A stretch of DNA of 64,000 nucleotides from Pseudodesulfovibrio indicus (GCF_001563225.1 NZ_CP014206.1:1550001-1614000), one strand, 5' to 3'. Numbered from the stretch's first letter, positions 1-9,921 are shown. A program made the numbers and translations. The notes: generated by a model not told the origin, from the sequence alone.

Positions 1-2
1 TC

Positions 3-1577
3 GCCGCCCGGCTCCGGCTGCCCTACGACATGTCCACCGAGGACATCCGGGCCAGGGTTTACGAGACCCTGGAGCGGCTGGACCTGTACCGCAAGGACGG
101 CAGCGTGGACGTGCGCCATGTGGCGGTGAACCCGTCCGGGCGCAAAGGGGTCAGCGGCGGGCAGCGCAAGCGGATCAACCTGGCCATGGAGCTGATCACC
201 GAGCCGACCATCCTCTTTCTGGACGAACCCACCTCGGGCCTCTCCTCGGTGGACACCATCTCCGTGATGAAGCTGCTCCGGGGGCTGGCGGACCAGGGCA
301 AGACGATCATCCTGACCCTGCACCAGCCGGACATCGAGAGCTTCCGGCAACTGGACAACACCATCATCCTGGATCACGGCGAGCTGGTCTACTACGGCCC
401 GGCCTGGCCCGACAGCCTGACATTCTTCAATCCCCAACTGCCCGTGGAGGAGGTCGTGCACCGCCCGGAGAGCGGGCTGATCGGCCTGAGCAAGAACGAC
501 ACGGCCTACTGGCGGAAGCGGTACGACAGCTCCGAACTGCACAAGCTGTACGTGGAGGAGCGCCAGAAGAGCGAGCGGTTCATCAACAAGGAGTCCGAGG
601 GCAGGACCATCTCCAGGAGCCTTTTCAGCTTCAGGCAATGGTGGATACTGACCCGGCGCAATTTCCGGCTGAAGCTGAAGGACCGGCTGAACACCATGAT
701 CCTGCTCGTCCAGGCCCCGCTCATCGGGCTGCTGCTGGGATTGATCTTCTACGGCCAGGAGGACCGCCATCTCCCGCTGTTCATGCTGGTCATCTCCGGG
801 CTCTGGCTCGGGACGTCCAACGCCGTCCGGGAGATCGTTTCCGAGCAGGCCATCTATCTGCGGGAACGGATGATCGGGGTGGGCATCCCGGAGTACATCC
901 TGTCCAAGTTCACGGTCCTGCTGAGCCTGTCGGTGGTCCAATGCTTCTTCCTGATCGGCATGGCCAAGCGGTTCGTGGACCTGCGCTCGACCTTCTTCGA
1001 CTTGATGGGGATCATGGTGCTGGTCACCTGCGTGGGGTGCGGCATCGGGCTTCTCATCTCGGCCCTGGTCCGTTCCAGGGCCGCCGCCCAGGCGCTGATC
1101 CCGCTCTCCGTGCTGCCCATGGTCCTCCTCGGGGCGGGGATCATCCCGCTGCCCCAGACCGAGCTGGCGGTGGCCAAGGCCGTGACCCACGCCATGCCCT
1201 CCCGGTGGGGCTACGAGGCCGCCGTGGAAATCGAGAGCCGGTTGTGGCTGGAAGAGGACGCCCTGCGGCGCGAGGCCCAATATCAGCAGGCGTTGGAGCA
1301 GGCCAGAAAAGAGGCCAGGTCCGTGGCGAGGTTGGAGATCAACGCCGTCCTCAACGACAAGACGAAGCAGATGCGTTTCGAGACGGAGAACCATGACAAG
1401 AAGGTCGTGGAGAGCGTGCCGGAACCGCCCCCGGTTCCTGCGGACGGATATCTGGTTGAGACGTTGTTCGAGGAGTACCGGATAGGCTTCTGGGGCTGTT
1501 GCGGCGTGCTCCTTGGCTATCTCGCGACCCTGCTCCTGGCCACCTGCCTGGTCCAGAAGACGAAAGACCCCATATGA
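3..1577 (+). CDS. ABCG-type ABC transporter, ATPase-permease fusion (5' partial)
   Basis: The reading frame is open to the window edge and upstream codons still read like an ABCG protein, so the start and the Walker A motif lie outside the window. Visible are the ABC signature VSGGQRKR, a Walker B ending in LFLDEPTSGL and an H-loop (TLHQP), giving the C-terminal half of a nucleotide-binding domain. An ABC2-type membrane domain with about six hydrophobic segments follows. A charged stretch lies between the fifth and sixth segments (about nt 1240-1440). Fusion of ATPase then permease on one chain is the ABCG (White/PDR-like) order. Substrate is unknown. The next gene begins 11 bp downstream and may be cotranscribed. 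Confidence 0.85.
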   Translation, partial: AARLRLPYDMSTEDIRARVYETLERLDLYRKDGSVDVRHVAVNPSGRKGVSGGQRKRINLAMELITEPTILFLDEPTSGLSSVDTISVMKLLRGLADQGKTIILTLHQPDIESFRQLDNTIILDHGELVYYGPAWPDSLTFFNPQLPVEEVVHRPESGLIGLSKNDTAYWRKRYDSSELHKLYVEERQKSERFINKESEGRTISRSLFSFRQWWILTRRNFRLKLKDRLNTMILLVQAPLIGLLLGLIFYGQEDRHLPLFMLVISGLWLGTSNAVREIVSEQAIYLRERMIGVGIPEYILSKFTVLLSLSVVQCFFLIGMAKRFVDLRSTFFDLMGIMVLVTCVGCGIGLLISALVRSRAAAQALIPLSVLPMVLLGAGIIPLPQTELAVAKAVTHAMPSRWGYEAAVEIESRLWLEEDALRREAQYQQALEQARKEARSVARLEINAVLNDKTKQMRFETENHDKKVVESVPEPPPVPADGYLVETLFEEYRIGFWGCCGVLLGYLATLLLATCLVQKTKDPI

Positions 1578-1588
1578 CGAGGTGAAAC

Positions 1589-2341
1589 GTGAGGAAAGCA
1601 TTGTTCTTGGCGCTGACGGCCGTTCTTTTGATCCTTGCCTCCGCGCCCGGCGCGCGGGCGCAGGGCGAGACGCTCTACAGCGAATACACGTATGTCATGG
1701 GCGAGCGCGACAGCATGCTGGACGGGAAGAAGATCAGCTTCGTGGAGGCCAAGCGGCTGTTGACGGAGAAGGCCGGGACCTATCTCGAAAGCACCACGCA
1801 GGTGTCGGAGGGCGTCCTGACCCAGGATGAAATCCAGACCTACGCAATGGCCTCGCTGCGGGTGGAAATCGTCGAGCAGTGCGTCAAGCCGCGCGGCGAG
1901 CAGATGACCGCCTACACCAAGGTCAAGGGGGATGTGGACGCCAGCAACATGCCCAGGGATGTGGCGGCGATCAAGAAGAACCAGGAACTCAAGGAAGACC
2001 TGGACCGGCAGAAGGTTGAGCTGGAAAACACCCACAGCCAGGTCGAGGAGCTGAACGAGAAAATCCGGAAGCTCGAGGAGCGGAAGGCTCCGGACCAGGA
2101 GATACGCCGGACCGTGGCCCGGCGCGAGGCGGCTCTGGACGGCAACATCACCCAGGGCATGGCCATGTTCTGCTCCCTGGCCTGCAGCACAGCCAGGCTG
2201 CGGGATACCCAGTTCGTGCAGACAATGTTTCAGAACGCCGGGATGGCCCCGATGCTGTCCATGCTGATGGGGCCGGAGGAGTGCTCGGCCCTGTGCATCG
2301 AAGTCCAGCGGTCGCTGGTCGGTTCGTTGCTGGCGCAGTGA
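1589..2341 (+). CDS. Secreted coiled-coil protein of unknown function
   Basis: 250 residues starting at a GTG preceded by a GAGGTG ribosome-binding site. The first 25 residues form a clear Sec signal peptide ending AGARAQ. Residues about 125-175 are strongly charged and heptad-like (coiled coil). The C-terminal third carries paired cysteines (FCSLAC and ECSALC) that could form disulfides in the periplasm. It lies 11 bp after the ABCG transporter gene, so it may be an accessory periplasmic partner of that transporter; this is inference from position only. I do not recognise the family. Confidence 0.75.
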   Translation: MRKALFLALTAVLLILASAPGARAQGETLYSEYTYVMGERDSMLDGKKISFVEAKRLLTEKAGTYLESTTQVSEGVLTQDEIQTYAMASLRVEIVEQCVKPRGEQMTAYTKVKGDVDASNMPRDVAAIKKNQELKEDLDRQKVELENTHSQVEELNEKIRKLEERKAPDQEIRRTVARREAALDGNITQGMAMFCSLACSTARLRDTQFVQTMFQNAGMAPMLSMLMGPEECSALCIEVQRSLVGSLLAQ

Positions 2342-2573
2342 TCTCCCCGCGTCCAGGACAGCTCCTTGCTGCGGCCGAACCGAAGCGCCGGGCGTTGAGC
2401 CTTTGCCGGGCCGCTCGGCGCGTCCCCTGACCGTTGCCGAGCACCCTCCCGTTTCTTCCACGAGCGAACCGCGCTCATCCCCGAATCCCAATCACACGGG
2501 TTGAGATGGGCTCAGCCCTATTCCGGTCGGCGGTACGCCACGTTGCGTCCGGTCCGTGCGGCCAAGCCCGGGG

Positions 2574-3389
2574 CTACCAGTCCCGCTTTCGGCCGAAGAA
2601 CGGCTGGCCCAGGAGCCAGGACTCCGCGCAGGCCAGGATGGCCGTCGCCGGGTCGTCCCGCAGCATGAGGTGGGTGGCGCGGGCCATGAGCAGGTAGCCC
2701 GCCTCCAGGGCCAGATTCTTGCTGCCGCGCAGCAGCCCGTCCTGGATGGAGTCGGCCATGAGCCGCAGGATGGGGTGGTTTTCGATGGGGGTCAGGGCGT
2801 CTTCGGTCAGGTTGCTCTCAAGACACATGGTCGCGTTCACCGAATTCCAGCCCCGGCACGCCAGGGGGCGGGCCGGGTACACGGAACAGTTGCCGTTCTC
2901 CAGGAACAGGCAGGGGAGGCGGTGGCGGGCCATGCCGATTTCCCGCCAGCTCTTTCCCTTGAGTCCGTCCACCAGTCCTTCCGTCTTGGCGGCCAGTTCG
3001 CGAAGCTGTTCCGGGGTGCGCGTGTCGAGCAGGTACAGCCCCAGGTAGAGCGCCTCGGGCTCGGTCAGGGCCACCTGGTTCCAGCAGCAGTGGATGCATC
3101 CCCGCTGGCACGCCAGGGGCGGGTCCAGGATCAGGTCGTCGAGCAGGGAGTCGAACAGGGCGAAGGAGCCGCGCACGACCTCGTGCAGGGCGCGGATGTC
3201 CGGGACGGCGGGGTTGCCTGCCTCCGGGCGCAGGGTGGCGGTGAACGTTTCCATGCGGTCCCGGGAGAGGCGGTCGGCCAGTGCCTGGGCCTGGTCTTCG
3301 GGCGAGGGCGCGGCAAAGGGGATGGCCCGGCCGCCTCCTTTGGGTTGACGCCGGACCTTGCCGGACTTGGAACGGGAGCGAGCGGCCAT
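2574..3389 (-). CDS. YkgJ-family cysteine-cluster protein
   Basis: 271 residues, start supported by an AAGAGG ribosome-binding site. The pattern CQRGCIHCC near residue 95, a later PCLFLENGNCSVYPARPLACRGW and further cysteines match the YkgJ/UPF0153 CxxCxxCC zinc/iron-chelating family. The N-terminus is a basic, low-complexity tail (KSGKVRRQPKGGG). The family is thought to bind a metal or Fe-S centre; the substrate is not known. It is transcribed convergently to the preceding secreted-protein gene and lies 149 bp downstream of the EamA transporter gene on the same strand. Confidence 0.8.
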   Translation of the reverse strand: MAARSRSKSGKVRRQPKGGGRAIPFAAPSPEDQAQALADRLSRDRMETFTATLRPEAGNPAVPDIRALHEVVRGSFALFDSLLDDLILDPPLACQRGCIHCCWNQVALTEPEALYLGLYLLDTRTPEQLRELAAKTEGLVDGLKGKSWREIGMARHRLPCLFLENGNCSVYPARPLACRGWNSVNATMCLESNLTEDALTPIENHPILRLMADSIQDGLLRGSKNLALEAGYLLMARATHLMLRDDPATAILACAESWLLGQPFFGRKRDW

Positions 3390-3538
3390 GGATACCTCTT
3401 GACCAAGCGGGTACGGACAGGGGTCCGTTCAATACACTCCTTCGGGTCGTATGGGTTCCGTTGTCAAGCGAATGTTGGCGGCCCCCGCAAGTTTTCTCCT
3501 CGCGTGGGGTTCGGTTCCGGGGGCGCGGCTCAGCCCCG

Positions 3539-4408
3539 TCAGGTCCGGCGGCGTCGGGCAAGGGATGCGAAGAGTGGACGCAGGGTGTCCAGGGAGCCGA
3601 ACACCGCCCCGCTCGTGACCAGCAGGACGGCCAACCCGTGCAGGGGGGTGAACCGCTTGCCGTTGACCGCCACCAGAAGCAGGGTGGAGAGCAGGGGGGT
3701 CAGGTAGGAGAGGGCGCCGACCATGCGCGGGTCGCCCCGCTTCATGGCCGCGTCCCAGGTGTAGAAGGCCGCGCCCATGGGGCCGAGGCCGAGGAGCAGG
3801 ATGACCAGCCAGTCCGCCCCCGTCGGGTTGGGTCCGGGAGCGCCCAGCAGAAAATGCAGGGCCAGGGAGAGCAGCCCGGAGACCAGGCAGAAGCCGCCCA
3901 CCGCGGCCGACGGGAAGGGCTGCAGCCGCTTGGTCTGGAGCGAATAGCAGGCCCAGGTCACCGCCGCGCCCAGGGCGCAGAGGTAGCCCGGCAGGTACTC
4001 CATGCGAAGGCCGAAGCTGCCTCCGGTGACGATCAGGCCGGCGCCCGCCAAGCCCAGTCCCGCGCCGAGCAGGTGGTTCGCGGCCAGCCGGTTGCGGGGC
4101 AGGAACAGGGGCGAGAACAGGACGATGCACAGGGGCCAGAGGTACTGGATCATGTTCGCCTCCACGGCCGGGGCTCGCCCGAAGGCGGCGAAGAGCAGGA
4201 AATGATAGCCGAAGATGCCGCCCACGCCGGTCAGCCAGGTGGCGGCGGAGACCCTCCAGCGACGCAGCCTGACCGCTCCCGCCAGCCCGCACGCGGTCAG
4301 GACCAGCCCCACCGAGAGCAGCGGCGGGAGGTGGGATATGCGGTCCGTGAGCAGGGCCAGCGAACTCCACAGGAGGATGGTCACGAGAGCGAGGAGGGCG
4401 GAGTTCAT
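3539..4408 (-). CDS. EamA/DMT-family transporter
   Basis: 289 residues with about ten hydrophobic helices in two EamA repeats, typical of drug/metabolite exporters in the inner membrane. The frame is open upstream, but the start at 4408 is chosen because AAGGGGA lies just upstream and the first hydrophobic segment (MNSALLALVTILLWSSLALL) begins at once. Motifs such as the NMIQYLWPL helix and GLGPMGAAFYTWDAAMKRGD match the aromatic amino-acid/DMT exporter type. The C-terminus is basic (SLARRRRT), consistent with positive-inside topology. Substrate cannot be read from sequence. Confidence 0.85.
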   Translation of the reverse strand: MNSALLALVTILLWSSLALLTDRISHLPPLLSVGLVLTACGLAGAVRLRRWRVSAATWLTGVGGIFGYHFLLFAAFGRAPAVEANMIQYLWPLCIVLFSPLFLPRNRLAANHLLGAGLGLAGAGLIVTGGSFGLRMEYLPGYLCALGAAVTWACYSLQTKRLQPFPSAAVGGFCLVSGLLSLALHFLLGAPGPNPTGADWLVILLLGLGPMGAAFYTWDAAMKRGDPRMVGALSYLTPLLSTLLLVAVNGKRFTPLHGLAVLLVTSGAVFGSLDTLRPLFASLARRRRT

Positions 4409-4627
4409 ACGAATTCCCCTTGGCCTGGGTGATATCGCCTCCCGGTCCGGGGCGGAGACGTCGGATGGGCGTAGCCGAACGGAGGTCCGCATGGCAACTC
4501 TTTTTGAACGTCCGTCACGGCCCGGGCCGGAGTGCATCCACTGCACACATTTGCGTGTTGCGCCCTCTTGGTATAGGTAACCTCTCCGCCCCATGCGGGC
4601 GGAAATCAACGGTAACGAGAGGAATCA

Positions 4628-5863
4628 ATGGGAAAACACATCCTTGAAGAGGCATCGCGCTGCCTGAAGTGCAAGAAGCCGCTGTGCAGCAAGGGCTGCC
4701 CGGTGTCCACTCCGGCCAACCTGGTCATCGAGGCCCTGCTCGAAGGCGACATGCTCAAGGCCGGGGCCATGCTGTTCGAGAACAACCCCCTGACCGCGGT
4801 CTGCTCGCTGATCTGCCCGCACGAGAATTTCTGCGAGGGCCATTGCATCCTCGGCAAGAAGAGCGCCCCGGTCCAGGTCAGCGACATCGAGCAGTACATC
4901 TCCCGCTACTACCTGGAGCAGTTCACCCCCAAGCGGCCCGTCAACGCCAACAACGCCAAGCGCATCGCCATCGTCGGTTCCGGCCCGGCCGGGATCACCG
5001 TGGCCTTCCTCCTGGCCGGGCAGGGGTTCGACGTCACCCTGTTCGAGTCCAAGGAGCGCATCGGCGGCGTGCTCCAGTACGGCATCCCGGATTTCCGTCT
5101 GCCCAAGGACATCCTGGAGCGGCTCAAGGACAAGCTCATCGGCCTGGGCGTGAAGATCCGGCCCAACACCCTCATCGGGCCGGTCATCAGCATCGACGAC
5201 CTGTTCCGCGACGACTACAAGGCCGTGTTCATCGGCACCGGCGTGTGGAACCCCCGGCCCCTCAAGCTCAAGGGCGAGACCCTGGGCCACGTGCACTACG
5301 CCATCCACTACCTGAAGAACCCCAACGTCTATTCCCTGGGACGCAAGGTGGCGGTCATCGGCGCGGGCAACGTGGCCATGGACGTGGCCCGCACCGCCCT
5401 GCGCAAGGGCGCGCAGGAGGTCACCATCCTGTACCGCCGGGGCGAGGACGACATCTCGGCAACCCGGTACGAGTACGACTACGCCAGGATGGACGGCGTC
5501 CGCTTCCGGTTCCACGCCTCGCCCGTGGAGATCGTGGACCGAGGCATCGTGGTGGTGGACACCGAGACCGTGCACGGCGAGGACGGGCGCGCCCGCGTGG
5601 TCCCGGTGGAGGGTTCCGAGTCCCTGTTCGAGGCCGACTCCGTGTTCATCGCGGTCAGCCAGGCCCCGCGCAACAACCTCTCCGGCCTGGAGGTCGGCAA
5701 GACCGGCCTGGTCATCACCGACGAAGAGGGCCGCACCACCCGCCCCGGCGTGTTCGCCTCGGGCGACGTGGTCACCGGGGCCAAGACCGTGGCCGAGGCC
5801 GTCAGCTTCTCCAAGCGCTCCGCCCGCGCCATCGTGGACTACGTGGACGGGTTGGACGGCTGA
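4628..5863 (+). CDS. NAD(P)-dependent Fe-S flavoprotein oxidoreductase (GltD-like)
   Basis: 411 residues. The first ~100 are a Fer4_20-type domain with clustered cysteines (CLKC, CSKGCP, CSLICPHENFCEGHC) that bind two 4Fe-4S clusters. Two nucleotide-binding folds follow: a FAD site at VGSGPAG near residue 117 and an NAD(P) site at IGAGNVAMD near residue 243, then the C-terminal FAD motif GVFASGD. This is the glutamate synthase small-subunit / NfnB / SudA-type module. At 411 residues it is compact and has no glutamate-synthase large subunit beside it, so it may serve as a stand-alone NADPH-ferredoxin or sulfide-type oxidoreductase. A strong terminator follows. Confidence 0.85.
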   Translation: MGKHILEEASRCLKCKKPLCSKGCPVSTPANLVIEALLEGDMLKAGAMLFENNPLTAVCSLICPHENFCEGHCILGKKSAPVQVSDIEQYISRYYLEQFTPKRPVNANNAKRIAIVGSGPAGITVAFLLAGQGFDVTLFESKERIGGVLQYGIPDFRLPKDILERLKDKLIGLGVKIRPNTLIGPVISIDDLFRDDYKAVFIGTGVWNPRPLKLKGETLGHVHYAIHYLKNPNVYSLGRKVAVIGAGNVAMDVARTALRKGAQEVTILYRRGEDDISATRYEYDYARMDGVRFRFHASPVEIVDRGIVVVDTETVHGEDGRARVVPVEGSESLFEADSVFIAVSQAPRNNLSGLEVGKTGLVITDEEGRTTRPGVFASGDVVTGAKTVAEAVSFSKRSARAIVDYVDGLDG

Positions 5864-5891
5864 TCCTCCCCCCTCTGCGAAAAATAATAAC

Positions 5892-5921
5892 GCCCGGAAG
5901 GATCGCCTTCCGGGCTTTTTT
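5892..5921 (+). terminator. Rho-independent terminator after the GltD-like gene
   Basis: Perfect 10-bp stem (GCCCGGAAGG at 5892-5901 with 5906-5915), loop ATCG, then a run of six T residues. Confidence 0.92.
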
Positions 5922-5998
5922 GTTGCCCGCGGGAGCCGACTCGGTCATATAGAGGTATAGGAGTATTTTCGGTTTTTGCATAACTTCTGATTTGATTG

Positions 5999-6037
5999 AT
6001 CTATTCTGGTGATAGATTATGCCAATATAAGCATAAT
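5999..6037. promoter_or_regulatory. Two overlapping inverted repeats, candidate operator
   Basis: ATCTAT-N7-ATAGAT at 5999-6017 runs directly into ATTATGC-N8-GCATAAT at 6016-6037. Both are perfect and lie in the AT-rich part of the fdh upstream region, so they are candidate regulator sites. No factor can be named. Confidence 0.4.
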
Positions 6038-6423
6038 TGTGCGGAATCATTGTATTGTTTTGTTTGTTTGTAACAGTTGTGCCCAGCATCTAGGTTCAAA
6101 ATGGTTCGGAATAGCGCCGGACCCGCCTCCGGCGGAAGAGTCCCGGAGGCGAACAGCCAGAGGATGCTGATGCAACGAGCGCAACAGATACAAATCGTCG
6201 GGTCGGAGACATCGGCCCGGCGGCTCTGAGGAGGGCCGCATGGGTGCCGGGTCCGGTTCCCTTCGATCCTCGCTCGCAGGAGCCTGTTCAAGCCGTGGGC
6301 GCGACCCTTGGCAACTGCCGCCGTTCTCTGACGCCACCTCGCCTCGCTTTCCCCGTTCGGGACCTTCCGTCCCAGCCTCCCATCGCTCTCTGCGACAGCG
6401 CCATGCGCCCCAAATGAAAGCAG

Positions 6424-6437
6424 CCCGCAATTGCGGG
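6424..6437. repeat. 14-bp perfect palindrome CCCGCAATTGCGGG
   Basis: Perfectly self-complementary, 28 bp before the ATG of the small frame at 6466. It could be a protein-binding site or a small RNA hairpin in the leader. Confidence 0.4.
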
Positions 6438-6465
6438 ATTCGCCATACCGTCAATGGAGGAATCG

Positions 6466-6687
6466 ATGTTCGCGTCAACCAGTAAAACGGTGTCGTCCGA
6501 CGCCGTGGCCGCCTGTGTCCCGTTCGCCGGGCTCGGGCACGCCACGGCAGCGGTGGAGGCCGTGGCCCGGTCTTACCGGCCCGGCCGCCAAGCCTCGCCC
6601 GTCGTGGCGCGGCGTCCCGTCAGGGCCGCCGGTCCCCACGGATACGGGCTCCAATGCCGCCTGTGCCGGGAAACCAGGGCCGGATGA
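6466..6687 (+). CDS. Possible small leader protein upstream of fdhA
   Basis: A 73-residue frame begins at an ATG with GGAGG 5 bp upstream, one of the better ribosome-binding sites here, and ends 22 bp before the fdhA start. The product is Ala/Arg-rich with two cysteines near the end (QCRLCRET) and no recognisable domain. It could be a translated leader coupling translation to fdhA or a chance frame in GC-rich DNA. Confidence 0.3.
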   Translation: MFASTSKTVSSDAVAACVPFAGLGHATAAVEAVARSYRPGRQASPVVARRPVRAAGPHGYGLQCRLCRETRAG

Positions 6688-6709
6688 CCATCAACACAAA
6701 GGAGTGGGT

Positions 6710-9700
6710 ATGAAAGTCAACAGAAGAAGCTTTCTCCAACTGGCCGCAGTGACCGCCGTCTCGTCGGCGTTCTGTGGGCTGGGGTTCGAAACCGAGGCGC
6801 TGGCCGCGGACCGGATCGCCATGCTGGAGCCGAAGTGGAGCAAACAGACCACCTCGGTCTGCTGTTATTGCGCCGTGGGCTGCGGCCTGATCGTCAACAC
6901 GGACCTCAAGACCAAGCGCGCGATCAACGTCGAGGGCGACCCCGACCATCCGATCAACGAGGGCGCCACCTGCGCCAAGGGCGCGTCCATCTGGCAGGCT
7001 GGCCGAGAACAAGGAGCGCCCGCCGCGCGCGCCCTGTACGCGCGCCCCCCCGGCCTGCTTGTCGTGGGCGAGCGGAGCTCAGTGGCCAGAGGCGGTGCCG
7101 CGCGGTGGGCCACAGATGGGCGTGGTCAAGGGACCGCACTCCATCTGGCAGCTGGCCGAGAACAAGGAGCGCCCGCCGCGCCCCCTGTACCGCGCCCCCT
7201 ATTCCTCGGAGTGGAAGGAAGTCTCCTGGGACTGGGCGTTGGGCGAGATCGCCAAAAGGGTCAAGAAGACCCGCGACGCCAGCTTCACGGAGAAGAACGA
7301 CAAGGGGCAGGTGGTCAACCGCTGCAACGGGCTGGCGTCCGTGGGCTCGGCGGCCATCGACAACGAGGAGTGCTGGACCTATCAGGCCATGCTCCGCGCC
7401 CTCGGGCTGGTCTACGTCGAGCACCAGGCGCGCATCTGTCACAGCTCCACCGTGGCGGCCCTGGCCGAGAGCTTCGGCCGCGGGGCCATGACCAACCACT
7501 GGAACGACATCGCCAACAGCGACTGCATCCTGGTCATGGGCTCCAACGCGGCTGAGAACCATCCCATCTCCTTCAAGTGGGTGACCAAGGCCATGGTCAA
7601 GGGGGCCAAGCTGATCTCCATCGATCCTCGCTTCACCCGCACCTCGGCCAAGGCGGATCTGTACTGCCAGATCCGCGCCGGGTCGGACATCGCCGTGCTC
7701 GGCGGCCTGATCAAGTACATCCTGGACAACGACCTGATCCAGCGCGACTACGTGGTCAGCCACACCAACGCCCCGTTCATCATCAGCGACAAGTTCACGT
7801 TCAACGACGGGCTGTTCAGCGGGTACACCAAGAACGGCGACGACGAGGACTACGTCGGCGCATACGACAAGTCCCAGTGGGCCTACGAGCGGGACGAGCA
7901 GGGGCTGCCCAAGCGGGACGAGAGCCTCAAGCATCCGCGCTGCGTGTACAACCTGCTCAAGGCGCACTACGCGCGCTACGACGTGGACAAGGTGGTCAGC
8001 GTCTCCGGCATCGACAAGGACGGCCTGCTCGAATTCTACAAGCTGTTTTCGGCCACGGGCAAGCCGGACAAGGCCGGGACCATCATGTACGCCATGGGCT
8101 GGACCCAGCATACCGTGGGTACGCAGTACATCCGCACCATGGCCATGGTCCAGCTGCTGCTCGGCAACATCGGCGTCTCCGGCGGCGGCGTGAACGCCCT
8201 GCGCGGCGAGTCCAACGTCCAGGGGTCCACGGACCACTGCCTGCTGTGGCACATCCTGCCCGGCTATCTGGCCACCCCCAACGCCGGACTGCCCACCTAC
8301 CGGGAGTACGTGGACGCCAAGGCCAAGCCACACCTGCAAGGGGCCAAGGACCCGAAGAGCGCGGCCTGGTGGCAGTATTACCCGAAATACATGTCGAGCT
8401 TCCTCAAGGCCATGTACCCGGAGGCCTCCAGCGAGGACGCCTACGCCTGGCTGCCCAAGGCCGAGGACGGCAAGACCTACACCTGGCTCCAGCTGTTCGA
8501 GGCCATGCGCAAGAAGGAGTTCACCGGCTTCTTCGCCTGGGGCATGAACCCCGCCTGCGGCGGTGCCAACGCGGGCAAGAACCGGCAGGCCATGACCAAC
8601 CTCGACTGGATGGTCAACGTCAACATCTTCGACAACGAGACGGGCTCCTTTTGGCGCGGCCCCGGCATGGACCCGAAAAAGGTCAAGACCGAGGTCTTCT
8701 TCCTGCCCTGCGCGGTCTCCATCGAGAAGGAAGGGTCCATCACCAACTCCGGCCGCTGGATGCAGTGGCGCTACCAGGGTCCCACGCCGCGCGGCGAGTC
8801 CAAGTCCGACGGCCACATCATGACCGAGCTCTTTGACAAGATCAGGGCGCTCTACGCCAAGGAGGGCGGCGCGTTCCCCGAGCCGATCAAGAACCTCTCG
8901 GTGGACATGTGGAAGACCCGCGGCGAGTTCGACGCCCACCAGGTGGCCAAGCTGATCAACGGCTACTTCCTGAAGGACGTGACCATCAAGGACAAGACCT
9001 ACAAGAAGGGTACCCTGGTGCCGAGCTTCGCCCTGCTCCAGGACGATGGCTCCACCTGCTCGGGCAACTGGCTCTACTGCAACTCCTACACCGAGGACGG
9101 CAACCGGGCCGCCCGCAGGAGCAGGGAGCAGACCCCCGAGCAGGAGAAGATCGGCCTGTTCTCCAACTGGTCCTGGTGCTGGCCCGTGAACCGGCGGATC
9201 ATCTACAACCGCGCCTCCTGCGACAACACGGGCAAGCCCTATGCCCCGCAGAAGCCGGTGGTGGCCTGGAACGGCAAGAGCTGGATCGGCGACGTGCCGG
9301 ACGGCGGCTGGGCGCCCGGCACCAAGTACGCCTTCATCATGCTGCCCAACGGCCACGGCCACGTCTTCGGACCCGGCCGCCAGGACGGCCCGTTCCCGGA
9401 ACACTACGAGCCCATGGAGACCCCGTTCACCAAGCACGAGTTCTCGAACCAGCTCAACAACCCCACGGCGCTGCGCTTCGCGCGCGAGGCCCTGGCCGTG
9501 GCCGATCCCAAGTATCCCTACGTGGCCACGACCTACCGCGTGACCGAGCATTGGCAGACCGGCCTCATGACCCGCCACACCCCGTGGCTGCTGGAGACCA
9601 TGCCGCAGATGTTCGTGGAGATGTGCGAGGAGCTGGCCAAGGAGAAGGGCATCGAGAACGGCGAGAAGGTCATGGTCGAGTCCATCCGGGGCTCCATCTG

Positions 9701-9911
9701 GGCCATCGCCATGGTCACCAAGCGGATGCACCCGCTCAAGGTCATGGGCAAGACCGTGTACCAGCTCGGCATGCCGTGGTGCTTCGGTTGGCAGATGCCC
9801 CACGACGGCAGCGGCGGCGATTCGTCCAACCTGCTGACCCCGTCCGTTGGCGATCCCAACACCGGCATCCCCGAAACCAAGGTCTTCGTGGCCAACGTCC
9901 GCAAGCTGTAA
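6710..9911 (+). pseudogene. fdhA: Formate dehydrogenase alpha subunit, broken by a 154-bp duplication
   Basis: The start at 6710 has AAGGAG upstream and gives a twin-arginine signal (NRRSFLQLA), then a 4Fe-4S site C51-C54-C58-C88. At 6986 the frame enters a degenerate copy of downstream sequence and shifts. The correct frame resumes at 7140 and runs to 9911 with all remaining molybdopterin-bis-MGD domains. Removing exactly 6986-7139 rejoins the frames as GASIWQLAENKERP and gives a 1015-residue protein, the normal FdnG/FdhA length. The active-site metal ligand is Cys (TGT at 7437-7439, motif ARICHSSTVAAL), where many Desulfovibrio enzymes have selenocysteine. As written the product stops at 7555 after about 92 correct residues. 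The beta subunit follows 10 bp later, which argues for a recent break or an assembly error. Confidence 0.85.
6986..7204 (+). repeat. Degenerate direct duplication inside fdhA
   Basis: Copy A starts at 6986 and copy B at 7140 (offset 154 bp). About 60 bp match closely, but copy A has an extra G after TCCATCTGGCAG and several C/G changes, then decays into sequence only loosely similar to what follows copy B. The offset is not a multiple of three, which causes the frameshift. Confidence 0.85.
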
Positions 9912-9921
9912 GGAGAACGTT

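Larger units (their letters stand above)
5864..6709 (+). other. 846-bp formate dehydrogenase upstream region
   Basis: After the terminator the DNA turns AT-rich (about 5930-6110), unlike its surroundings, and contains two adjacent inverted repeats (separate entry). The GC-rich second half (6190-6460) has several potential stems but no riboswitch class I can assign. A 14-bp perfect palindrome lies at 6424-6437. A short frame with a good ribosome-binding site occupies 6466-6687. The region probably holds the fdh promoter and a structured leader. Confidence 0.6.

Noticed and set aside
6190..6460. Possible riboswitch (CTCTGAGG and ACCCTTGGCAACTG fragments recall TPP or SAM-type cores)
   Set aside because: The pieces are not in the right order or spacing for any class I know, and no coherent helix set could be drawn.
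6710..7555. Programmed frameshift in fdhA
   Set aside because: The break is a 154-bp insertion of duplicated sequence, not a one-base slip; no slippery site could skip it.
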